From: Phoronis australis | Lineage: Eukaryota > Phoronida > Phoronidae | DNA length: 40,366 nucleotides | NCBI GenBank assembly: GCA_002633005.1 | Contig: NMRA01000060.1 | Coordinates: 848,918-889,283 of the forward strand | Direction of reading: 5' to 3' | Part shown: positions 32,954 through 40,366 of the stretch, piece by piece | How the letters are laid out: the number at the start of each line of letters is the position of its first letter | Numbering within the stretch: position 1 is the first letter of the stretch | Program-made: the position numbers and the translations under genes | The notes under the pieces: generated by a model | Database searches by the model: none | What the model was told of the DNA's origin: nothing | The model's input: only the letters and a program-made list of their open reading frames with translations

Positions 32954-33010
32954 TATAAAGCCGATGCAGTGAGTGGCTTCGTCCCTTCACACTCTCTTGA
33001 CAAGGTAAGT
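32954..33010 (+). promoter_or_regulatory. TATA promoter, short 5' UTR exon and donor (copy 1)
   Basis: TATAAA is at 32954-32959. An initiator-like TTCACAC follows 30-35 bases later (32986-32992). A strong donor (CAAG|GTAAGT) has its exon end at 33004. This would give a non-coding exon of about 20 bases that splices to the acceptor ending at 34263, just before the ATG of the helical secreted protein. Confidence 0.5.
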
Positions 33011-33675
33011 GACACTAGCGATAAGCAAAAGCACACACGACTGGCTACAATCACCACCTTAATGTATTTACGGAGAAAGTAGCAGTTTTGAAAAATGCTA
33101 ACTCAAATTTCAAAGCGACACGGATAAGAGACTTGACAATCATTTTGCTCTTNTTAATGTTGCGGTAACATGCATTGTCGCAACAATATATGCCACAACA
33201 AGTTTTGCAAAAAATGTGTAACGGTTGCGTTTTCAATGACCTATGAGCAAGATTACGGATTAAATAGAGTTGATTGAAAAACCAGTTCTTTAAATCAAAA
33301 ACACGCCTGTTCTTTATTAACTTGCCAAGAACATTAGCTGTCTTTGTGCACCATTTCCGGTTTTGACTGAGTTTCCAGTATTTTGGTTCTGAGAAACAAA
33401 ACGTTATATCTGTCTTAGAAACTGATTAATTGGCTTACAACACAAATTTGAAAATATAACTATGATGATGGCAAACACGACACAGAATGCAAAGACATTT
33501 GAACCCCAAAAGACTATAGGCAGTCACCAGCCGGGTAGTTTTCAAACTAATGATAGTGGTCAGTGACGAAATGAAAGTAGCGATAGCTAGCAAGGAGTGT
33601 CCGGGATGGTGGAAACACGACAGATGGCATGTCCAGTTAGGTCCGAAGGCACTGATAAGACCAACTGCGATGGTT

Positions 33676-33732
33676 TATAAAGCCGATGCAGTGAGTGGCT
33701 TCGTCCCTTCACACTCTCTTGACAAGGTAAGT
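33676..33732 (+). promoter_or_regulatory. TATA promoter, short 5' UTR exon and donor (copy 2)
   Basis: The same promoter layout as copy 1, offset by 722 bases: TATAAA at 33676-33681, initiator-like TTCACAC, donor GTAAGT at 33727. If the duplication is an assembly artefact, only one promoter exists. This copy is the one collinear with the gene. Confidence 0.5.
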
Positions 33733-34263
33733 GACACTAGCGATAAGCAAAAGCACACACGACTGGCTACAATCACCACCTTAATGTATTTACGGAGAAA
33801 GTAGCAGTTTTGAAAAATGCTAACTCAAATTTCAAAGCGACACGGATAAGAGACTTGACAATCATTTTGCTCTTTTCTTCAACACAGTGGAACCAAAAAG
33901 AAGCAAAAAAGTATTGAAACAAATTTCAAATTTTAAACCTGAACCCAATTCTTATTGGCAACACGCTAGCGGCTTAGGTTTTTGAAACTAAATCGCTTAC
34001 TTGTAGCCAATAAGAGTTGTGTAAAAACATAAGTCTGTGGCCAAATTAAGCCGACATTTCTGCCCTAGTTATCTGCAGAGTTTTATTAAGAGCATCAAAA
34101 ACGTCCATCAAGGTACATGTATTTAAAGTGTTCCTGGAACATCATCTAGGTAACAATTAGCATCTGAAGAATACCGTTCAAACTTTAAACAATTACTCAA
34201 AAGTAATAGCTAAACGGCACACAAATCTTTCGTTTAATATACTTCCCTTGTTTATGTTTACAG

Positions 34264-37200
34264 ATGAAGCTGTTTCTTGTAGCTGCCCTGTTGGCTGTGG
34301 CCAGAGCCGAACTTTTCGAAGCCCGTGAGTAAAGATTTTCTTTTCTTTGTCTCAACTTGATTTTCATAACATATTGCGTGGCATTAATAATCAAATCTTT
34401 GAAGTAGCTTTGCTTTTCAAAGAGTAAAGGTATATCGTATTAAATTTTTTATCAATTAAAAATGTTTACCTAATAAATCTGTAAACCCGACTGTTCATTT
34501 GTTAGTAAGTCGCATTTTAAGCGGCTATACACTATAGTCGTGTTCAGACTACGAGTTACTTGTGACAAATATGGCGCAAAAATGATTAGACACCCCTATG
34601 TTGGAAACTGAGCAACCCTCGTTTTCAAGTTTGCGTCCACACTACGATTTTGACTGGACAAGTTACTCTAAAACAAGTTACCCTCGGTCAAAGATGGGGC
34701 AAACTGTCACAACTTTCATCACATGTGCATTTAGTCCTCCAAACCGGCGTCGTTGTGTTCCTATGCATGTTTGATATGAAATTGTTACAACATACATGTA
34801 GGCCTACATGTAACGTCTGTAATTGCGATGACAGATTTGCTAATTGGGCCGCTGAAACTGAGTAGCACGCCCAGTATAAAGCTATATGACGAGCTGGAAG
34901 TTCTTCTCAAGCATAAAATCGTTTCTGGTTTCAATAAGCATTCTCTAAGAGTAAAGTTGGGTTTTGACAGAGAGCTTTATTAAACCTTTAAGAATGTCTG
35001 AATGTATCAATCATGCAAGTTGTCTTAATCTGGGAAGCATTTTCTTCTACTTGTATTTCGCGGCATTTGTCAAAAATTTTCTAAAATTTGCGTGATCGTT
35101 TTTCCCAAAATGAAAGAAGGACTATACGCCATTTCTTTCAAGCTAAAGCCATTCCACTTAGGTGTTCAAATAACCTGTATGCCAAAAAAAATCCTTGATA
35201 TGTCATGCTTTCACTTGATGTTTTCGTGCAGTCACTACTACACGAATAAAAGGCAATGTTTGAAGTAGAGTTATATCGTTGCTGAAGTCATTTGATCCCC
35301 TCAATAGACTTTCCCGTCATTTTTTGCGGTCCACAAAGCAGCTTTAGCAGTTAACAATCTTTGGTCCTTTTTGAATTTGATGCTTTGGTTATGAGTCTTT
35401 GACAGTAGTCTGTTATTTGCAGTTATTCGTGACGAGATTGACAGCGCCATCCAGGCTTTGGATGACGTAGAACACTCTCATATCACTCTCCGAGACTTGG
35501 AAGACGAGGAGCGACAGCTGTAAGTAGCACGTCAGAATTCGGGGGTCGTGTACGTGATGACTTTAGCCGGATTATGTTACATTGTCGAATGCGAAGTTTA
35601 AACAAATGAACGCTTTTCGAGGGTTTTCAGCAACAAGCAATCTCCATAGACGAAAATTATTTTAATGCTTTGCGACTTGGTTTGGAATCTTAGTGGGTCA
35701 TTCAGTGGGTCTTAGACACCTGTTCATCGTGCATGTGTACATGTATGTTACATGTCAGCGAAAACTATAACCTGGATTTCAACAATATGTGCACACGGGC
35801 CTTGGAGAAGTGCAAATATAGGGTCTCTATAATGTCATGAAACACGGAACAAATTAAAGTAATTACAATGTGTCTAAACTATCACGATATAAACATGCAT
35901 GTTCAGTGAAATTGACTATGGTGTACGAGAACCCAACAGCCTCAGTCCCAATACGAAATGTTTACAGGCTTATCCGCGAGCTGAAGACGGACATTGGGAA
36001 AACCCTTGGAGATAAATTGGAAAACGTAACCCAGAAGCTGATTACTGCCATTGAGACTGGCAAACAGGTCAGTGTCCCAATTTGAGGGATTCACCTTCGG
36101 CGCTGCTGTCACTCGAATGTAACGTGGGACGGTTGTCGGGTCGTAAACGTCGGTGTCATCATAGAATAATTGAAGGTTTAGCAAACAATATAACGGAAAG
36201 CTGCACTTGTCTCTGGAACTCGCCATAATTAAAAGTAAGGCTCCACTGCAACATGCTTTTTGGTGCGAGTGTGAGTAAAAAAATGACTGAACTAAAAATG
36301 AACTGAATGATGAAACAGAACTTTAGAAAACCTTTTACTTGAAGTTAACTTGCACAACCTAAGACAAGCCTGCATTCCATTGATCCAAAAATGCGGCAAA
36401 CGTAACCGGATGTACGGAACGTACAGCCCTTGGTAGAGTTCAGTAACGCTAGGACTTCGCTAGAAAGCAAGCCTTCGCGAGATTACGTGAGATAGTGCCG
36501 TGTACTTTAAATGAAACCTAGCGTAAGTCCTAGCGTTACTGAACTTTACCCTGTTTTTACAAGTACAGACGTTTTATTGATGTCAGCAGATGTCGAAAAT
36601 CATCCGACAATGCGTTTCAAAAAACGGCCATCATTGCTACTGGTTAGTACATGTAAGGTTACCGTACCGGTAGACGAATTCCCCTAATTCAATGTATGAA
36701 CGACAAATATTGCTGGTGCACACATTTGGGTGTAAGTGTTCGTATGGCAAGCTGTATATTATTATGTGCGAAACAAGAAGCAAAAATGCTCATATAGACA
36801 AGCATGAACCCAAAGTGTCTAAATAAAATTATACGCGTCAGACCTCTGCGTGTAGCCATAAAATGATTTCTTAGTCTTGAATTTATCCTGTCTTTATCTC
36901 ATTTTCGTCATGACGTTCCTCTCCTTTCAGAATGTCCTCACGTTGTTCAACACCTTCAGGCAGCTGATGAACGACTTGAAGCAGCGAGGCGGAAACGCTG
37001 CTGACTACATCAAAAAGGCTTTGGGAGAACTGAAGGCTGCTATCAATACATTGAATACTGACCACCTGACACCGGCCGTCAAGCTGGTCGTCAACTTTAT
37101 CAAGCTGTTCACAGACCGTGGTTAGTACAACAGCGACTTTTAGGGGTTTGAATGTCACGAGACTCTATGGTGATTCAAGATCACTTGTCTAAGGTTAATG

Positions 37201-39338
37201 GGTACCGATGTACCTTAAATAACTAAAGAGAGTCTTTGAATAATAAATTTTGAAAATTAGAGACTTTGAGACATGGTAGTAAGTCCAAAATTACATTACA
37301 ACCCATGTAAACATGGGAGTAATTATATATAATTACGCATTGTACTCGGAATGTTCTCTAAGTATCTGTTTTTGAGTATGACGGGAAGTAAAACGATGTG
37401 TGCACAACACTATTACATGTAAATAAAAATCAGAGAGAACTTCTGTTTTAACTCGACCCTCCTCCTGAAATACCTTTCAGGAAACAAAGAACTCCTGGCT
37501 TTTGACAGCATTGAAGATGAGGTCGTCTCTGAGGTAAGTATCGTTCAAGGCTTTTGCTAAAGCCCCATAGAACGCCATTTTGTTGTTTCTGATTACCTGA
37601 TTGTTTGTTTAGCATATTATTAATGTTTTTGAGCAGTGTACGTTTGAATAAATCGTACTTGCCAAAAAAGACTGCGTTTTGTTTGTACAGCGACATCGTT
37701 ATACGTGGAACCACTCTTAGAGTTATTACTATTTTGACTAAAATTTTACACATTTATTTTTGAAATCAAACAGAGTTTAAAGCTGCACTTCACCTTGTTT
37801 AGCTGACTAAAATCAAAATCGATTCAGACCTTTGACTCTCATAACATTGGTTTCATAATACACATTACCGTAATAGGATTTTTTCCATGTCCGTTACCAA
37901 ATCAACTCACAGGCTATGTGTAGATGTACATGTGCCGTTTTTAAATTTGCAATTTTAATGGTGGCCAAAGTTAATAAACGCCAAAGGTTTTTATTGAGTC
38001 TCAAACTTTTTCAATATGGTTTCCCATAACAAAAAGAACTGTTGTGAGACTGGTTGCTTGACAGTAAAGGCCTTTCTGAAATTTTGTTTTTTAGCCATCT
38101 AATCGGAAAACATGCAACTTTAACTATTGTCGTTCAATTTCAGTTTGACTTCTTTACACAGGAATTTCATCCCATGACGGATTTAAGGGAGGGGGGCGGG
38201 CGAAATAATGGTTAACATTGTACCCTGGCCCCTTAACTCAAAATCCTGGATCCCCCTGTAATCCATTCAAGTAACTAACAGAGTTAAAAGTAGAACGTGG
38301 AGAACTTAGGATACCAATTCGGACATTGTGGCAATAGCGGCACCCATAGGAAAATATGTTAATGTGGTCATTATCTGCATATGTTAATGCAAGTTAGTTG
38401 AGAGTCATGGACGCAAATATAGACGTCAGCCATAGCATGAAAATGCGACTAATCATTAGTTTCTGTTGTAGGTTGTTGTGCGAGCTCTTCAGCGCCGTGG
38501 CATCATCAAGGACTTATTCACCAAGGTAACAGACACAGCCAAAGACATTGCCAACAAACTGTTGACTGGACTTCACGGTAAATTCAAGGAGCTCGGACAG
38601 TTCTTGGTGGAACTGACTAAGACTCACGTGCAGAAAGCCAAGCCTCACATTGATAACATCAAGCAGCTTGCCAAGGAGGTAACAGTTAACCTTTAATAAT
38701 AGAAGTCCCGCGTTTAGAGTCCAAATAATATACCAAATCACTTAATGTAGCTACTACGGACTCAAAGTACAATTTGACTAAAGTACAATTTGACTACCAC
38801 AACAAAAATTGCTGTATAGAACGGCTGTTGAGCAGAAAAAACAAAGGCAAACAAAATGATGCCTGGTGATAAAGGCTACGACAATAAACAAAGAGGCATT
38901 ATCAGCTTTTTAAAAATTTGCTACGACTTTAAGTGTGGAGAGAGATCCTGTCAGTAAAATGAGAACCTGTACTGCTCCCTTAACTGCTGTTACTTGTGGC
39001 GATGCCTTAACAGTCTGCGTTCAGAACGAAAGTACATGTGAGCGCCATGTAGATTTGGATTGTCAAAAGAAGCTACAGTTTTTAAGATAAATGCCACGCA
39101 AAACGGCATGCAACCCGTTCCTTTAAGCGATTGTGCTCACTGTGTATCTTTCCATGAATTCCAGTTCTTGGGTCACGCTAAGGAGGCCACTGCTCAGACT
39201 CTTGACGAAGCCCTCGAGTTCTTCCGTGCCTACAAGGGCGATTTGGGCGACCTCTGGACTCAGCTGAAAACATCAATTAACACCATTAAAAGTCACATAA
39301 CACGTCCTCCCATGAGCACTGCTGCGCCTGTCTTTTAG
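34264..39338 (+). CDS. Secreted helix-rich apolipoprotein-like protein, family unknown
   Basis: Seven coding exons, all phase-consistent: 34264-34324, 35423-35519, 35968-36067, 36931-37120, 37481-37533, 38472-38678, 39165-39338 (stop TAG), giving 293 residues. The ATG directly follows an acceptor (ATGTTTACAG), so the 5' UTR is spliced. Residues 1-15 form a signal peptide (MKLFLVAALLAVARA). The rest is almost wholly predicted amphipathic helix, rich in K, L, E, D and A. It has no cysteine, no transmembrane segment and few prolines until the tail. Examples are KTDIGKTLGDKLENVTQKL, FRQLMNDLKQRG, DYIKKALGELKAAINTLN and FKELGQFLVELTKTH. The whole recalls exchangeable apolipoproteins and other lipid-binding helical bundles, but no specific family was recognised. 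RG-containing segments in exons 4 and 6 (LKQRGGN, LQRRGII), each followed by a long helix, hint at an internal duplication. Confidence 0.87.
36434..36548. mobile_element. MITE, 111 bp with ~22-bp terminal inverted repeats and TA duplication
   Basis: The element runs 36436-36546. It begins GAGTTCAGTAACGCTAGGAC and ends GTCCTAGCGTTACTGAACT, near-perfect inverse copies, with TA at both flanks (36434-36435 and 36547-36548). TA target duplication is typical of Tc1/mariner-type elements. It has no coding capacity. It lies in intron 3 of the helical secreted protein gene. Related copies occur at 21309 and 22258. Confidence 0.85.
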
Positions 39339-39421
39339 ACACCCACGCGTTTAACGTTATTACATGACGACACACAATAACTTGTCCTTTATTTAGATCG
39401 AACAATGTCGTGAATATTCAG

Positions 39422-39427
39422 AATAAA
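39422..39427 (+). terminator. Poly(A) signal AATAAA of the helical protein gene
   Basis: AATAAA lies 84 bases after the stop codon and is followed by a GT-rich stretch (GTTTGTTTA). Good placement for a short 3' UTR. Confidence 0.75.
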
Positions 39428-39717
39428 GTGGTCAAAGTCATTTGTTTGTTTATACAGTGTTATCCGATCAGATGATCTTCCGTCTCTTCTGCCGTCAGAC
39501 GCCTGGGCCCATGGCCACCAAATTTTACTCGAGGCTTGACTAAAAAATGAGAAATGTCGTGTCTTGTTTCCAGTATTTTTTAATCATACGCGATGTGTTT
39601 GATTAATGTTCGAATCGAGTCTTGAGTAAAATTACTAGTCGGTGTATGGACCTGATCTTTCTTCTGGTCTCCGAAAACCAGTGTGTTAAACGACAGATAA
39701 GCTTTCTTTCCTTCAGA

Positions 39718-39833
39718 CCCGTTCCCATAACGAGGTTGCTCTCCCTGCCCATAGTGAGGCCGGGTTGCTCTCCCTTCCCATAGTGAGGGGGTTCTCCCTG
39801 CCCGTAGTGAGAGGGTTCTCCCTGCCCATAGAC
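39718..39833. repeat. Degenerate minisatellite, ~25-29-bp units
   Basis: The unit CTCCCTGCCCATAGTGAGG and variants recur four to five times with irregular spacing. Open frames through it on the minus strand only reflect the repeat. Confidence 0.75.
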
Positions 39834-40366
39834 TCTATTCACGCCGACAGGAGGCGCGTTCCAAAACGAGGCTCGCTACGATAAATCTGGTGGCTTGCAG
39901 TTGTACTCCGCGTTGCTCAAACAGCTAGAAAAAATATGGACACTGTTTTACAATCCCTAAGGACGTTGGGATTCGGCCGAAGCGTTGGGTCCTTGCCATA
40001 CGCCGCGACGAAGGAAAATGTGTCCGTGTAAAATTTATTACTGTTTTCGAATCATAACTTGTCGCATCTCGGACTGAATGCCGCCATAGCAAGGAGGACC
40101 GGAGAATCTTCGTCCATCCAGGTTGTGTTTTCATGACTATGGGTTGAAGCGAGATGTATTTTTCTTTACAAAAAGGACAGGGCCCTCAATCCATCAATTT
40201 TGGGGCCAAACATCGGCCCTATTCCCCTCTCAAAAATATTGAAAAATCACGCGAAATTCCCGGCCACGAGGCCTAAAAATCCCCTTTGTGATTGAAAATT
40301 TCTCTCCAACGGTTCAAATCACCTTTGACCACATAGGTGACAATTTGAAAAAGTACAAAATCATAG
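39834..40366. other. Intergenic end of the window, nothing recognised
   Basis: There is no coherent exon, repeat or RNA gene. A minus-strand open frame at 39925-40134 has no recognisable motif. Confidence 0.5.

Larger units (their letters stand above)
32433..33875. repeat. ~720-bp direct duplication across an N, carrying a promoter
   Basis: Copy 1 is 32433-33152, the N is 33153 and copy 2 is 33154-33874. The offset is 721, then 722 after a 1-base indel; several single-base differences occur (for example GAAATACGAC versus GAAACACGAC). The repeat boundaries coincide with the N on the inner side of each copy, again pointing to unmerged haplotype contigs. Each copy holds the TATA box and donor site of the downstream secreted-helix gene. 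Confidence 0.9.

Noticed and set aside
32828-33082. 84-codon frame repeated at 33550-33804 as a gene or as an N-terminal extension of the helical protein
   Set aside because: It spans a TATA box and a donor site, and the repeat is a probable artefact. Joining it to the next exon would bury the signal peptide inside the protein.
35942-36226. 94-codon minus-strand frame
   Set aside because: It is a shadow of exon 3 of the helical secreted protein, with no motif of its own.

Overview
The window is nuclear DNA from an invertebrate animal. The genes are intron-rich with GT-AG splice sites, AATAAA signals follow the stop codons, and the DNA is AT-rich with minisatellites, MITE-like and SINE-like repeats. 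The phylum cannot be fixed from sequence alone. The invertebrate-type lysozyme, secreted FG-GAP protein and frequent TACATGTA palindrome would suit a marine lophotrochozoan or a non-vertebrate deuterostome. All exon models were built by hand from reading frame, splice consensus and phase; the phases agree throughout each gene.

Region 1 (1-15.35 kb, + strand): the C-terminal two thirds of VPS18, the HOPS/CORVET subunit. Sixteen exons encode about 627 residues and end in a split RING. The N-terminal beta-propeller lies upstream of the window. Its introns hold three tandem-repeat arrays, an inverted-repeat element and a retrotransposon RNase H remnant.

Region 2 (15.35-18.3 kb): mostly non-genic. 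It holds a tRNA-like SINE, an unrecognised minus-strand ORF (possible gene), and an AT-rich ~20-bp array with two HNF1-like sites.

Region 3 (18.3-24.1 kb, - strand): a five-exon gene for a 223-residue secreted protein with signal peptide, bacterial-type SH3 (SH3b) domain and complete i-type lysozyme domain. This is the most interesting gene here: an animal muramidase fused to a domain best known for binding bacterial cell walls.

Region 4 (26.2-30.75 kb, + strand): a six-exon gene for a 437-residue secreted FG-GAP/VCBS beta-propeller-like protein.

Region 5 (32.95-39.43 kb, + strand): a gene for a 293-residue secreted, almost wholly helical, apolipoprotein-like protein. It has a TATA promoter and a tiny non-coding first exon. 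Regions 3 to 5 place three secreted-protein genes side by side, but no shared pathway is shown.

Assembly caution: the three N bases (21734, 32287, 33153) each sit between two copies of the same sequence (about 948, 11 and 720 bp). The left copy ends at the N and the right copy begins at it. This is what unmerged overlapping contig ends (probably two haplotypes) look like, so the duplications are probably not real.
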